64,000 nucleotides of DNA from JAHECE01 sp963780675 (GTDB lineage Bacteria; Actinomycetota; Actinomycetes; Actinomycetales; JAHECE01): assembly GCA_963780675.1 (NCBI GenBank), contig CAWACR010000010.1, positions 62,001 through 126,000 of the forward strand, in the 5' to 3' direction. Made by a program: the position numbers and the translations under genes. This document shows positions 26,116-35,209 of the stretch, piece after piece. The notes under the pieces were generated by a model. That model searched no databases. It was not told the DNA's origin and worked only from the letters and a program-made list of their open reading frames with translations. Within the stretch, counting starts at the first letter, position 1. Each line of letters begins with the position of its first letter.

Positions 26116-26186
26116 GTACGGCGCAGGGCGTACGGCGCAGGGCGTACGGCGCAGGGCGTACGGCGCAGGGCGCACGGCGCAGATCG
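26116..26186 (+). repeat. 14-bp tandem repeat upstream of hflX and the methyltransferase gene
   Basis: CGTACGGCGCAGGG repeats four times with an exact 14-bp period from 26115, followed by a fifth copy with one change and partial GGCGCAG copies to about 26210. It fills most of the divergent region between hflX and the methyltransferase gene. Confidence 0.88.
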
Positions 26187-26280
26187 GCGCAGGGCGCCCG
26201 GCGCAGCGGCGGCACGGCGCACCGGCGGTGCGGCGGATCGGCCGACCCGGATGGGCCGACCCGGATCGGAGGCGGATGGG

Positions 26281-26286
26281 TACGCT
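26281..26286 (+). promoter_or_regulatory. Putative leaderless -10 (TACGCT) of the methyltransferase gene
   Basis: TACGCT is 7 nt before the GTG at 26294; it overlaps codons of an upstream in-frame ATG, which argues for the GTG. Confidence 0.55.
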
Positions 26287-26293
26287 CGCGGCC

Positions 26294-26953
26294 GTGCGCA
26301 CGGACCTCCCCGACGACGACGCCCGGCCCGCCGCGAACCCCGCCGCCGGCGGCGAGCACTACTTCGCGGCCCGGCCGGCCTCCCCCGCGGAGCGCCGTCG
26401 GCTCACGGTGCGCCTCGCGGGTCGTGACGTCGAGGTCGAGACGGCGGCGGGCGTGTTCTCCGGCGACCGGCTGGACCTCGGCACCCAGGTGCTGCTGCGC
26501 TCGACCCCGCCCCCACCGGCCACGGGTGACCTCCTCGACCTCGGTTGCGGGTGGGGGCCGGTCGCGCTCACCCTCGGCCTGCTCGCCCCCGCCGCACGGG
26601 TCTGGGCGGTCGACGTCAACGAGCGCGCCCGCGACCTGGTGCGGGGCAACGCCGCCCGCCTCGGGCTGAGCGGGGTGCGGGTCTGCCCGCCCGAGGACGT
26701 CCCCGCGGACGTGCGCTTCGCCGCCATCTGGTCGAACCCGCCGATCCGGATCGGCAAGCCCGCCCTTCACGCGCTGCTCGGCCGATGGCTGCCGCGACTC
26801 GCGCCGGGCGCGCAGGCCCACCTCGTGGTGCAGCGCAACCTCGGGGCCGACTCGCTGCACACCTGGCTGGCCGAGCAGTGGCCGGGGGTTCTCGACGTCG
26901 AGCGTGTGGCGAGCGCCAAGGGCTTCCGGGTGCTGCGGGTGACCGCGCGCTGA
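26294..26953 (+). CDS. Class I SAM methyltransferase (RsmC-like)
   Basis: Methyltransferase with the RsmC/RlmG-type small-domain signature. The 219-residue product has HYFAARPASPAERRRL near the N terminus, the SAM motif LLDLGCGWGPVALTLG at about 75-90, acidic VDVNERA, and the catalytic NPPI motif (WSNPPIRIG). NPP[FY]-type motifs belong to N-methyltransferases acting on guanine or adenine bases in RNA, so a 16S or 23S rRNA guanine methyltransferase is likely; the nucleotide is unknown. It is read alone from a leaderless promoter and converges with dapF. Confidence 0.8.
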   Translation: MRTDLPDDDARPAANPAAGGEHYFAARPASPAERRRLTVRLAGRDVEVETAAGVFSGDRLDLGTQVLLRSTPPPPATGDLLDLGCGWGPVALTLGLLAPAARVWAVDVNERARDLVRGNAARLGLSGVRVCPPEDVPADVRFAAIWSNPPIRIGKPALHALLGRWLPRLAPGAQAHLVVQRNLGADSLHTWLAEQWPGVLDVERVASAKGFRVLRVTAR

Positions 26954-26961
26954 CACCCGGA

Positions 26962-26991
26962 CCCCGGCGACACCCAGGCCCCGGCGACACC
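26962..26991. repeat. Direct repeat between convergent genes
   Basis: CCCCGGCGACACC occurs at 26962-26974 and 26979-26991 in the 42-nt gap between the methyltransferase gene and dapF. Confidence 0.7.
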
Positions 26992-26995
26992 GGGC

Positions 26996-27952
26996 TCACA
27001 CCAGGTCGATCTCCGCGACCAGTCGCGCCGGCCCGCTCAGCTCCACGCGGTCACCGGGCAGGGCCCGCACGCCCAGCTCGCCGCCCGGGACCAGGACGCG
27101 CCAGACGTCCGGCGCCCCCGCGCCGGCCCAGGCCCGCACCGCCAGCGCCGCAGCGCACGCCCCCGTGCCGCAGGAGCGCGTCTCGCCCACGCCCCGCTCG
27201 TGGACGCGCATCCGGATGACGCCCACGAGCCGCCCGTCGATGATCTGCTCCCCGAGGGGGACGACCAGCTCCACGTTGGTGCCCTCCGGTGCCACCGGCT
27301 CGACGCCGGGTGCGCTCAGCAGATCCGCCGCGGCGAGCTCTGCCAGCCCCCCGAGCGCGACCACCGTGTGCGGGTTCGGCACCGCGACACGCAGGCCCGG
27401 CCGCACGTCGGGCAGCCCCGGCACGGAGACGTTGACGTCGTAGCCGGCCGCCACGGCCTCCTCGCCGCCGGGGAAGACGAAGGCGCCCAGGTCGGCCGCC
27501 AGCGCGTCCCCCTCGCGACGCACCGTCAAGGCCCCCGCACGGGTGCCGACGACGACGCTCGCGCCGTCGGCCAGGTCGACGAGCCCGCGCCGGGCGAGGA
27601 ACGCGACGAACACCCGCAGCCCGTTGCCGCACATCTCGGCGAGCGAGCCGTCGGCGTTGCGGTAGTCCATGAACCACTCGGCCCGCGGGTCCTGCGCGAG
27701 CGCCCGGGCGCCGTCGGCCAGCGCCTCGCTCCGCACCGCCCGGATGACGCCGTCGGCCCCGATCCCGGCGCGCCGGTCGGCCAGGGCGACGACGTGGGCG
27801 GGGGTGAGGTCGACGCGCGCCTCGGGGTCGTCGAAGAGGACGAAGTCGTTCTCGGTGCCGTGCCCCTTGACCATGCGGCTGCCTGCATCACGCAGGGCCC
27901 GGCCCAGGGAGGTCAGGTCAGCGCCGGCCCCGGCGATCGCGTCCGTCGTCAT
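26996..27952 (-). CDS. dapF: Diaminopimelate epimerase
   Basis: Converts LL- to meso-diaminopimelate for lysine and peptidoglycan. The 318-residue product shows KGHGTENDFVL near residue 29 and the two catalytic cysteines in EMCGNGLR (about 112-119) and ETRSCGTGACA (near 262). Its ATG overlaps the miaA stop (ATGA), the usual miaA-dapF arrangement of actinobacteria. The longer ORF in this frame runs back through miaA and is not the start. Confidence 0.95.
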   Translation of the reverse strand: MTTDAIAGAGADLTSLGRALRDAGSRMVKGHGTENDFVLFDDPEARVDLTPAHVVALADRRAGIGADGVIRAVRSEALADGARALAQDPRAEWFMDYRNADGSLAEMCGNGLRVFVAFLARRGLVDLADGASVVVGTRAGALTVRREGDALAADLGAFVFPGGEEAVAAGYDVNVSVPGLPDVRPGLRVAVPNPHTVVALGGLAELAAADLLSAPGVEPVAPEGTNVELVVPLGEQIIDGRLVGVIRMRVHERGVGETRSCGTGACAAALAVRAWAGAGAPDVWRVLVPGGELGVRALPGDRVELSGPARLVAEIDLV

Positions 27953-28860
27953 GGCAGGAGCGTACGCAGGACGCGGCGGGCGATCTCCTGCGGCGCCTCG
28001 CCGGCGTCGAACCAGTGCACCCGCGCGTCGCGCCGGAACCACTTCTCCTGGCGACGGGCGAGCTGCCGGGTCGCCAGCGCCGTCGCCTCCAAGGCCTCCT
28101 CCGCCGTGAGGTCTCCCGCGAGGACCGCGAGCGACTGGGCGTAGCCGACGGCGCGCGCGGCCGTCCGCCCGAAGGCGCCGTGCACCGCCAGGAGCGCCTC
28201 GGTCTCGGCGACGAGGCCGGCGTCGAACATCGCGCGCGCTCGCCTCGCGATGCGCTCGTCCAGGGCGGTGCGGTCCAGACGCAGCCCGACCTGGACCGAC
28301 GGCAGCAGACCCGCCTCCTCGGGCAGCCGGGCCGCGAACGGCGCCCCGGTGAGGGTCACCACCTCGAGGGCGCGCACGACCCGACGGGTGTTGGCCGGGT
28401 CGATGACCGCGGCCGCGGCCGGGTCCACGCGCGCCAGCTCCGCGTGCAGGGCGCGCGCACCCTCCTGCTCCGCCCGCGCCGTCAGCTCCGCCCGCAGCGC
28501 CGGGTCCGTGCCCGGGAACGAGAGGTCGTCGAGCGCCGCGCGGACGTAGAGGCCCGAGCCGCCCACCAGGAGGCCGCGGGCTCCCCGCCCGGCGATCGCG
28601 GCCAGATCGGCGCGCGCGGCGCGCTGGTAGGCGGCGACACTCGCCTCGCTCGTCACGTCCAGCACGTCGATCTGGTGGTGCGGGACACCGCGACGCGCCT
28701 CGAGCGGCAGCTTGGCCGTGCCGATGTCCATGCCTCGGTAGAGCTGCATGGCGTCGGCGTTGACGACCTCGCCGCCCAGCGCCTCGGCGAGGGCGAGACC
28801 GAGATCGGACTTGCCGGTCGCCGTCGGGCCGACGACGGCGACGACGAGGGCCGGGTCCAC
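27949..28860 (-). CDS. miaA: tRNA dimethylallyltransferase
   Basis: Transfers a dimethylallyl group to A37 of tRNAs reading UNN codons, substrate for MiaB. The 303-residue product has the P-loop VVGPTATGKSDLGL, NADAMQLYRGMDIGTAK, VGGSGLYVRA and the C-terminal RQLARRQEKWFRRD. The GTG start follows TACGGT by 6 nt and is probably leaderless. It is coupled to dapF and separated from miaB by two YbjN genes on the other strand. Confidence 0.95.
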   Translation of the reverse strand: MDPALVVAVVGPTATGKSDLGLALAEALGGEVVNADAMQLYRGMDIGTAKLPLEARRGVPHHQIDVLDVTSEASVAAYQRAARADLAAIAGRGARGLLVGGSGLYVRAALDDLSFPGTDPALRAELTARAEQEGARALHAELARVDPAAAAVIDPANTRRVVRALEVVTLTGAPFAARLPEEAGLLPSVQVGLRLDRTALDERIARRARAMFDAGLVAETEALLAVHGAFGRTAARAVGYAQSLAVLAGDLTAEEALEATALATRQLARRQEKWFRRDARVHWFDAGEAPQEIARRVLRTLLP

Positions 28861-28866
28861 GCGCCG

Positions 28867-28872
28867 ACCGTA
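28867..28872 (-). promoter_or_regulatory. Putative leaderless -10 (TACGGT) of miaA
   Basis: TACGGT lies exactly 6 nt before the miaA GTG at 28860. Confidence 0.55.
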
Positions 28873-29002
28873 CCGCCGTCGCGCTCACCGGGCGCGATCG
28901 GCCCCCGTCGCCGGCCGACCACGCCGTCGCGCGAGCCTCAGCGTCGCGGGACCGGCACATCCCCGGGTCCGGCAGGTGGTGGAAGCCACCGGATGCGGTC
29001 GT

Positions 29003-29008
29003 TAGGCT
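29003..29008 (+). promoter_or_regulatory. Putative leaderless -10 (TAGGCT) of the first YbjN gene
   Basis: TAGGCT lies 6 nt before the GTG at 29015; no ribosome site is needed under this reading. Confidence 0.55.
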
Positions 29009-29014
29009 CTGTCC

Positions 29015-29569
29015 GTGGGTGCCTTCGCGACCGGTGGGCAGCCGGCACCCGGCCTTCCGGGGGAGCCGGATCCCCGGGCTGTCCCGGAAGGGGCGCCGTC
29101 GGGCTCCGGTCGCTCGCCGGAACCCGTGCCCGAGGACGTGCCCGGCCCCCTCTCGCCCGACCGCCTGGCCCGCAGCCTGCGCGCCCTGGGATACCACTAC
29201 TTCGTCGACAGCGAAGGGGACGTCGGCGGCCTCTGGTTCGGCCGGCTCTATCACTTCTTCCTCATCGGTGACGAGCGCCGGGTGCTCCAGGTCCGGGGCC
29301 GCTGGCACCGTCGGATCGCGATCGACCGCCTCCCCGAGGTGCTGGCGATGTGCGATCGGTGGAACCGCGAGCTCATCTGGCCGAAGTGCTACGTGCGCGT
29401 GCTCGACGACGGCCTCGTCCACGTCATGACGGAGATCTCCACGCCCTACGGGTCCGGGGCGACCGACGCCCAGATCCGCAGCTGCATCCAGGACGGCCTC
29501 GCCTGCTCCGGCGTCGTCTTCGACGCCCTCGACGAGCGGTACCCGGACCCCGCTGCGAGCGCTCCGTGA
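29015..29569 (+). CDS. YbjN domain-containing protein (copy 1)
   Basis: YbjN-fold protein of unknown function; the fold is shared with type III secretion chaperones. The 184-residue product has a Pro/Gly-rich N-terminal 45 residues and then the domain: LARSLRALGYHYFVDSEGD, VLQVRGRWHRRI, WNRELIWPKCYVRV and ATDAQIRSCIQDGL. It is followed within 14 nt by a second, related gene, so the two form an operon. The paired copies share the pattern RxLRxxGYxY, LQVRGxWHR, WNRxxIWPK and GATDxQI. The function cannot be stated. Confidence 0.82.
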   Translation: MGAFATGGQPAPGLPGEPDPRAVPEGAPSGSGRSPEPVPEDVPGPLSPDRLARSLRALGYHYFVDSEGDVGGLWFGRLYHFFLIGDERRVLQVRGRWHRRIAIDRLPEVLAMCDRWNRELIWPKCYVRVLDDGLVHVMTEISTPYGSGATDAQIRSCIQDGLACSGVVFDALDERYPDPAASAP

Positions 29570-29582
29570 GAGGAGCGGGCCG

Positions 29583-30290
29583 ATGAGCTGGTTCCGGCGC
29601 CGCGAGGAGCCGCCGCCGGACGACGGCGCGGGCACCCCGGCCGAGAACGCCTCCGGCACGCCGTCGGAGGCCGACGCATGGGCGGCACCCGCGCCTCCCG
29701 AGCCTGAAACCGCCCCGGAGCCGGCGTCGAGCGCCTGGCCCGAGGCCGGGGCGGTTGGCGCGGTGGACGCGGTCGGCGCGGTAGGCGCGCCAACCGTGGT
29801 GGCGGCGTCCGGCGCGGGGGAGGCGCCCCCCGCGGTGCCGGGACCTCACGCCGAAGCCGTCCGCCCCGTCACGCGCGAGCGGCTGGAGCAGTGCCTGCGG
29901 TCGCAGGGCTACCGCTACCGGGTGGGCTCCGACGGCTCCCTGGGCGGCAACTGGGACGGGGACTCGTTCTCGATCGACCTCATCGGCCCCACGGAGGACG
30001 TGCTCCAGGTGCGCGGGACGTGGCACCGCACCATCGAGCCCGAGCTGGCGCCCGGGATCGCCCACGTGCTCAACGACTGGAACCGGGACCGCATCTGGCC
30101 CAAGGTCTACACGCGTCCCACGAGCGGCGGCCTGCTGGCCCTCACCGAGGTCTCGGTGGACGTGGCGGCGGGGGCCACCGATCCGCAGATCACCGAGGTC
30201 ATCGCGTGCGGCCTCGGCACCGGTGTCCAGTTCTTCGCGTCGCTGACCGATCTCCTGGCCACCGAGAAGGACCTCCTGCCGCCCGAGTGA
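29583..30290 (+). CDS. YbjN domain-containing protein (copy 2)
   Basis: Second YbjN protein, 235 residues. It begins MSWFRRREEPPPDDG and has an acidic/proline/alanine-rich N-terminal region of about 90 residues, including an AVGAVDAVGAVGA repeat coded by near-9-bp units, followed by the domain (LEQCLRSQGYRYRVGSDG, VLQVRGTWHRTIEPELA, WNRDRIWPKVYTRP, GATDPQITEVIACGL). A GAGAGGAG site precedes the ATG. It probably arose by duplication of its neighbour, with loss of similarity outside the domain. Confidence 0.82.
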   Translation: MSWFRRREEPPPDDGAGTPAENASGTPSEADAWAAPAPPEPETAPEPASSAWPEAGAVGAVDAVGAVGAPTVVAASGAGEAPPAVPGPHAEAVRPVTRERLEQCLRSQGYRYRVGSDGSLGGNWDGDSFSIDLIGPTEDVLQVRGTWHRTIEPELAPGIAHVLNDWNRDRIWPKVYTRPTSGGLLALTEVSVDVAAGATDPQITEVIACGLGTGVQFFASLTDLLATEKDLLPPE

Positions 30291-30312
30291 GCGGCGCGCC
30301 CGGCTGCGACCG

Positions 30313-30342
30313 GCAGCGTTGCCGGGCGCAGCGTTGCCGCGC
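30313..30342 (+). repeat. 15-bp direct repeat between the second YbjN gene and miaB
   Basis: GCAGCGTTGCCGGGC (30313-30327) is followed at once by GCAGCGTTGCCGCGC (30328-30342), and a partial third copy continues across the miaB stop. Confidence 0.75.
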
Positions 30343-30343
30343 G

Positions 30344-31951
30344 CTACCGGCGCAGCGTCGGGAGGCCGAGGCTCACCGTGCCGGCTCCGGTGGTGGCGGC
30401 CGGCGCCGTCGTCGTCTCCGCGGCAGCAGCCGCGCGGGCGGCCGCCCGGCGTTCCCAGGCGTCCCCGGCCCGGGTGCGGCGGAGCACCCACAGATCCCCC
30501 ACGAGGGCGCCGTCGGCCACGAGGTGGTGCGGCGCGCCGTACGTGACGCGCGCGCGGACCATGTCGCCGGGCCGCGGCGCGTCCCCCGGCGCCAGGTCGG
30601 CGGGGAGGGCCACGTGGACGAGGCGGTTGTCGGCCGCCCGCCCGGTGACGCGAGACGTCGCGGCGTCCTTGCGCCCCTCCCCCTCGCCGACGAGGACGTC
30701 GACGACGCGCCCCACCTGGGCCGCGTTCTCCTCCTCGGAGATGCGCTCCTGCAGGGCGACGAGGCGGGCGTAGCGCTCGGCGACGACGTCGGGCGGCACC
30801 TGCTCCGCCATGGTCGCCGCCGGTGTGCCCGGACGCTGGGAGTACTGGAACGTGAACGCGCCGGCGAACCGCGCGGCCTCGACCACCTCGAGCGTGCGGG
30901 CGAAGTCGTCCTCGGTCTCCCCCGGGAAGCCGACGATGACGTCCGTGGTGATCGCGGCGTCGGGGATCGAGGCGCGCACGCGGTCGAGGATCCCGAGGAA
31001 CTTCTCCGCCCGGTAGGACCGGCGCATGGCGCGCAGGACGACGTCGGAGCCGGACTGCAGCGGCATGTGGAGCTGCGGCATCACGGCGGGGGTGGCGGCC
31101 ATCGCCTCGATGACGTCGTCGCTGAACGCGGCCGGGTGCGGGGAGGTGAAGCGGACCCGCTCGAGGCCCTCGACCTGGCCGGTGGCGCGGAGCAGCTTCG
31201 CGAACGCGCCCCGGTCCCCGAAGCCGACACCGTAGGAGTTCACGTTCTGGCCGAGCAGCGTCACCTCGATGGCGCCCTCGGCGACGACGGCGCGCACCTC
31301 GGCGAGGATGTCGCCCGGCCGGCGGTCGCGCTCCTTGCCGCGCAGATGGGGCACGATGCAGAACGTGCACGTGTTGTTGCAGCCCACGGAGATCGAGACC
31401 CACGCGGCGTAGGCCGACTCGCGGCGGGTGGGCAACGTGGAGGGGAAGACCTTGAGGGCCTCCTCGATCTCCACCTGAGCCTCGCCGTTGTGCCGGGCGC
31501 GCTCCAGCAAGACCGGCAGCACGTCGAGGTTGTGCGTGCCGAACACCACGTCGACCCAGGGCGCGCGCTCGACGATGCCGGCCCGGTCCTTCTGGGCGAG
31601 GCAGCCGCCGACGGCGATCTGGATGCCGGGTCGCTCGCGCTTGACCGACGCGAGCTGGCCCGAGGTTGCCGTAGAGCCGCGTCGCGGCGTTCTCGCGGAC
31701 CGCGCAGGTGTTGATGACGACGACGTCGGCCGCCGCGCCGAGGTCGGCGCCGGGACCCGGGGAGGGGGCCGGCACGTAGCCCGCGGCCTCGAGCAGCCCG
31801 GACATGCGTTCGGAGTCGTGCACGTTCATCTGGCAGCCGAGCGTGCGGACGAGGTAGGTGCGCGGCGCGGCGCCCGAGGCAGGGGCGGCAGGGCAGCGGC
31901 GCCCGGGGCAGGGGCGGGCGCGGCCGGCGGAGGCGTGATGGGTGCGGTCAT
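30344..31951 (-). CDS. miaB: tRNA (N6-isopentenyladenosine-37-C2) methylthiotransferase MiaB (frameshifted as read)
   Basis: Radical-SAM enzyme adding the methylthio group at A37 of tRNA. The C-terminal ~400 residues are intact in one frame: radical-SAM cysteines in GCNNTCTFCIVPHLRG, GQNVNSYG, and a TRAM-like end. The N-terminal part lies in two other frames: TYLVRTLGCQMNVHDSERM and VVVINTCAVRENA, then a one-base shift near 31657 (an extra base in GGGCCAGC) and another between about 31870 and 31940 upstream of LGCQMN. With two indels corrected the protein is about 535 residues with all Fe-S cysteines. ATG 31951 (MTAPITPPPAAP) is the likely start. Sequence error is more likely than a pseudogene. 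Confidence 0.88.
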
Positions 31952-31992
31952 GGCGCTACCAGGGTACGGGCGAGCCGCGGGGTGGTCGGTCG

Positions 31993-33400
31993 TCAGCCCG
32001 CGGTGGCGACGGCCCGCAGCTCGCGGACGACCGTCACCTTGACCTCGCCGGGGTAGCTCACGTCGGCCTCGATCCGACGGGCGACCGCAGAGGCGAGGTC
32101 GCCGAGCGCCTCGTCGGGGACCTGGGAGGGCTCGACGACGACGCGCAGCTCCCGGCCGGCGGCCATCGCGAGGGCTCGCCGGACTCCCGGGTACGCGGCG
32201 GCGACGGCCTCGAGGGCCTCGAGCCGCTCGACGTAGGCGTCCACGTCCTCGCGCCGCGCGCCCACGCGCGCGGCAGAGGCCGCGTCCGCGGCCATGACGA
32301 GGACCGCCTCGACCGACTCCGCGGGCACCTCCTCGTGGTGGGCCGCGATGGCGTGGACGACGGCGGCGCTCTCCCCCGCCCGGCGCGCCAATCTCCGCGC
32401 CGATCACGGCGTGCGTGCCGGGGGTGTCGGAGGGAGCGGCCTTGCCGATGTCGTGGAGGAACGCCGCGCGGCGCGCGACGACGACGTCGGCGCCCAGGTC
32501 GGTCGCGAGCATCGCGGCGATCTGCGCGGACTCCACGAGGTGGGCGAGGACGTTCTGTCCGTAGGACGTCCTCAGGCGCAGGGAGCCGAGGGTCAGGACC
32601 AGCTCGGGGCTCAGCCCGCCGACCCCGGCGTCGTGGGCAGCCTGCTCACCGGCGATCCGGCGGCGCTTCTCGGCGCCCGCGACCGCGTCGGCGTAGGCGG
32701 CCTCGATCCTGCCCGGGTGGATGCGCCCGTCGGCCACGAGTGCCTCGAGCGCGACCTCCGCGATCTCGCGCCGCTCGGGGTCGAGGCAGCTGAGCAGGAC
32801 GGCCGCGGGCATCTCGTCGATGACGACGTTCACGCCGGTCAGGGCCTCGAACGTCCGGATGTTGCGGCCCTCCTTGCCGATGATCCGGCCCTTCATCTCC
32901 TCCGACGGCAGCTCGACGCGGGTGACCGCGAGCTGGCTCGACGTGGGGCCGGCGAGGCGCTGGAGTGCCGTGGCGAGCGATCGCCGCGCCGCCTCCTCTG
33001 CACCCTCGCGGGCCGAGCGCTCCAGGCGCCGACGCAAGAGGGCCGCGTCCCGCTCCGCGCGAGGCCGCATCCGCTCGAGCAGGAGCTCGCGGGCCTCGTC
33101 CGACGAGAGGTGGGCGACGTCTTCCAGGCGCGCCGTGACGACCTGCTCGTCGGCGGCGCGCTGGGCTCGCAGCTCGGCCTCGATTCGGGCCTCTCGCTCG
33201 TCGGCGTCGGCCAGCCGGCCCCGCAGGCCGGCCGCGCGACGCTCGAGGAGGGCCACCTCGGCGCGCATCCGGCGAACGTCGGCATCCGCCCGTGCCCGCG
33301 TGGACGTTGCTTCACGCCGCGCGACGACGACGAGCACCAGGGCGACGACGAAGCCGAGGACGAGGGCGAGTGCGCCGAAGAAGACCTCGTTGCCGCCCAT
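31993..33400 (-). CDS. rny: Ribonuclease Y (frameshifted as read)
   Basis: Membrane-anchored endoribonuclease starting mRNA decay. It has an N-terminal membrane segment (FFGALALVLGFVVALVLVVVA), a long charged coiled coil, the KH domain (GRIIGKEGRNIRTFEALTGV), and an HD domain (AAFLHDIGKA). The frame breaks near 32388 (ATTGGCGCG where ATTGCGCG is needed); beyond it, in the next frame, the protein continues ARRAGESAAVVHAIAAHHEE to the end. Corrected length is about 468 residues. The ATG follows TAGCCT by 6 nt (leaderless). It is read toward miaB. Confidence 0.9.
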
Positions 33401-33406
33401 GCGGCG

Positions 33407-33412
33407 AGGCTA
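33407..33412 (-). promoter_or_regulatory. Putative leaderless -10 (TAGCCT) of rny
   Basis: TAGCCT lies 6 nt before the rny ATG at 33400. The gene also follows recX by only 28 nt, so both readthrough and own transcription are possible. Confidence 0.55.
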
Positions 33413-33428
33413 TCACGCGACGTCCGGG

Positions 33429-34034
33429 CTACCTACTCGGTGTCGAACCGCTCGGTGCCGAACCGCTCGGCGTCGAACCGCTCGGCGATCGGGCACGTTC
33501 CACGTCGGGCCATTCCGCGCTCGTGCTCTCCTCGCCGGCCTGGGGCTCGGCCGACAGCACCTCGTCGACCACCCGGAACGCGAGGCCGGGCGGGTAGCCC
33601 TTGCGGGCGAGCAGGGCGCCGACGCGTCGACGGCGTCGGTCGCGATCGAGCCCGGCGGTCGCGGGCGCCTTCCGTCGGCCAGGGCCCGAGCAGCCGCCCG
33701 CTCGTCGTCGTCGGAGACTGGGCGACGGCGTTCGAGACATCGTCCGGACCGAACCCCTTCCGCTGGAGCTCGTGGGCGATCGCGCGCCGGGACTGAGCTC
33801 GTTCGAGGTGCCGGGTGCGTGCGATCGTCTCCGCGAAGGCCCGCATCGTCGATGAGGCCCACCTCTCGATAGCGAGCGAGCACCCGCGGCGACCTCGGGC
33901 GGTCACCTCGCGCGCGAGGAGCGCCTCGGAGTTGGGCCGCGCTCCGCGGCGCGCCGGCAAGGATCGAGCGCGATCTCCCGGGCGCGGCTCCGCCGGATCG
34001 GCGGCGACGGCATCGCCCCGGGCGGAACCGGCAC
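33429..34034 (-). CDS. recX: Regulatory protein RecX (multiply frameshifted as read)
   Basis: RecX binds RecA filaments and limits recombinase activity. Fragments of one RecX protein are found in order in three frames: REIALD.LAGAPRSAAQL, EALLAREVTA, VLARYREVGLIDDA, FAETIARTRHLERAQSRRAIAHELQRKG, SDDDERAAARALAD, and GLDRDRRRRRVGALLARKGYPPGLAFRVV. At least six one-base indels are needed to join them (near 33930, 33905, 33890, 33838, 33713, 33676). The intact gene would start at GTG 34034, 3 nt after the recA stop, and code for about 200 residues. The C terminus contains a 15-bp tandem repeat. It follows recA as in other actinobacteria. Confidence 0.85.
33436..33487 (-). repeat. 15-bp tandem repeat at the recX 3' end
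   Basis: Three near-identical 15-bp units (plus-strand CTCGGTGTCGAACCG and variants) followed by a partial fourth cover the last codons of recX. In the most likely frame they encode ERFDAERFGTERFDT. Copies differ at two positions. Confidence 0.9.
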
Positions 34035-34037
34035 GGT

Positions 34038-35209
34038 CTACTGACCGGCGGCCTCGAGACGGTGCTCTCGACGCGGCCTCGGCTCCCGCGAGGATGCGGC
34101 GTCGAGGCGTCCAATACCTCCATGCGTTCTGCGACGCGAAGTCCTCCGCCGAAGTCGACGGGGTCTGGCTCTCTTCGCCGGCCTCGGCGGCCCGACAGGA
34201 CCGATGCCCGAGCTTCTGCTTGATCTTGACTCTCGAGCTCGTCGCTCAGCTGCGGGTTGTCCATGAGGAACGCGCGGGCGTTCTCCTTGCCCTGGCCGAG
34301 CTGGTCGCCCTCGCAGGTGTACCAGGCGCCGGACTTGCGGATGAAGCCGTGCTCGACGCCGAGGTCGATGATGCTCGCCCTCGCGGGAGATGCCGTGGCC
34401 GTAGAGGATGTCGAACTCGGCCTGCTTGAACGGCGGCGCCATCTTGTTCTTCACGACCTTGACGCGGGTGCGGTTCCCGACCGCGTCGGTGCCCTCCTTG
34501 AGGGTCTCGATGCGGCGAATGTCGAGCCGGATCGAGGCGTAGAACTTGAGCGCCTTGCCACCCGTCGTGGTCTCGGGCGATCCGAAGAAGACGCCGATCT
34601 TCTCGCGGAGCTGGTTGATGAAGATCGCGGTGGTGCCGGAGTTGCTCAGCGCCGCCCGTGATCTTGCGGAGGGCCTGCGACATCAGCCGGGCCTGGAGCC
34701 CCACGTGGCTGTCGCCCATCTCGCCCTCGATCTCCGCCTTGGGGACGAGGGCGGCGACGGAGTCGATCACGAGGACGTCGACGCCGCCGGAGCGGATGAG
34801 GATGTCCGCGATCTCCAGCGCCTGCTCGCCGGTGTCCGGCTGGGAGATGAGCAGGTGCGTCGACGTCGACGCCGAGCTTGCTCGCGTACTCGGGATCGAG
34901 CGCGTGCTCGGCGTCGATGAAGGCCGCGACGCCGCCCGCCTTCTGCACGTTGGCGACCGCGTGGAGCGCGAGCGTCGTCTTTCCGCTCGACTCGGGGCCG
35001 TAGATCTCGACGACCCTTCCGCGCGGGAGGCCGCCGATGCCGAGCGCCACGTCGAGGGCGATCGATCCGCTCGGGATGATCTCGACGGCGACCCGCTGCC
35101 CCTCGCCCAGGCGCATGACCGAGCCCTTGCCGTACTGGCGGTCGATCTGCCCGAGCGCTGCCTCAAGCGCCTTCGCGCGATCCTTCGTGCGATCTGCTGG
35201 AGCAGCCAT
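34038..35209 (-). CDS. recA: Recombinase RecA (frameshifted as read)
   Basis: Strand-exchange recombinase and SOS co-protease. In order: MAAPADRTKDRAKALEAALGQIDRQYGKGSVM, Walker A GPESSGKTTLALHA, DAEHALDPEYASKLGVD, then across a shift near 34854 ISQPDTGEQALEIADILIRSGGVDVLVIDSVAALVPKAEI, GLQARLMSQALRKITG, then across a shift near 34652 INQLREKIGVFFGSPETTTGGKALKFYAS and KVVKNKMAPPFKQAEFDILYGHGISRE, then a shift near 34376. A fourth indel lies near 34230 (ESQIKQKLG) and probably more in the acidic tail. Fully conserved residues in all pieces argue for sequencing error. Stop TAG at 34040-34038. Confidence 0.93.

Noticed and set aside
24653..26953. Long plus-strand open frame running over hflX into the methyltransferase
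   Set aside because: Only its last 220 codons, from GTG 26294, look like a protein; the rest is antisense to hflX.
31993..33400. Reading miaB, rny, recX and recA as true pseudogenes
   Set aside because: All functional motifs remain in order and the breaks are one-base changes at high local density, which fits sequence error better.
33436..33487. LexA-box-like TCGAAC motifs in the recX 3' repeat
   Set aside because: They lack the matching GTTCGA half at the right spacing and lie in coding sequence; not a LexA array.
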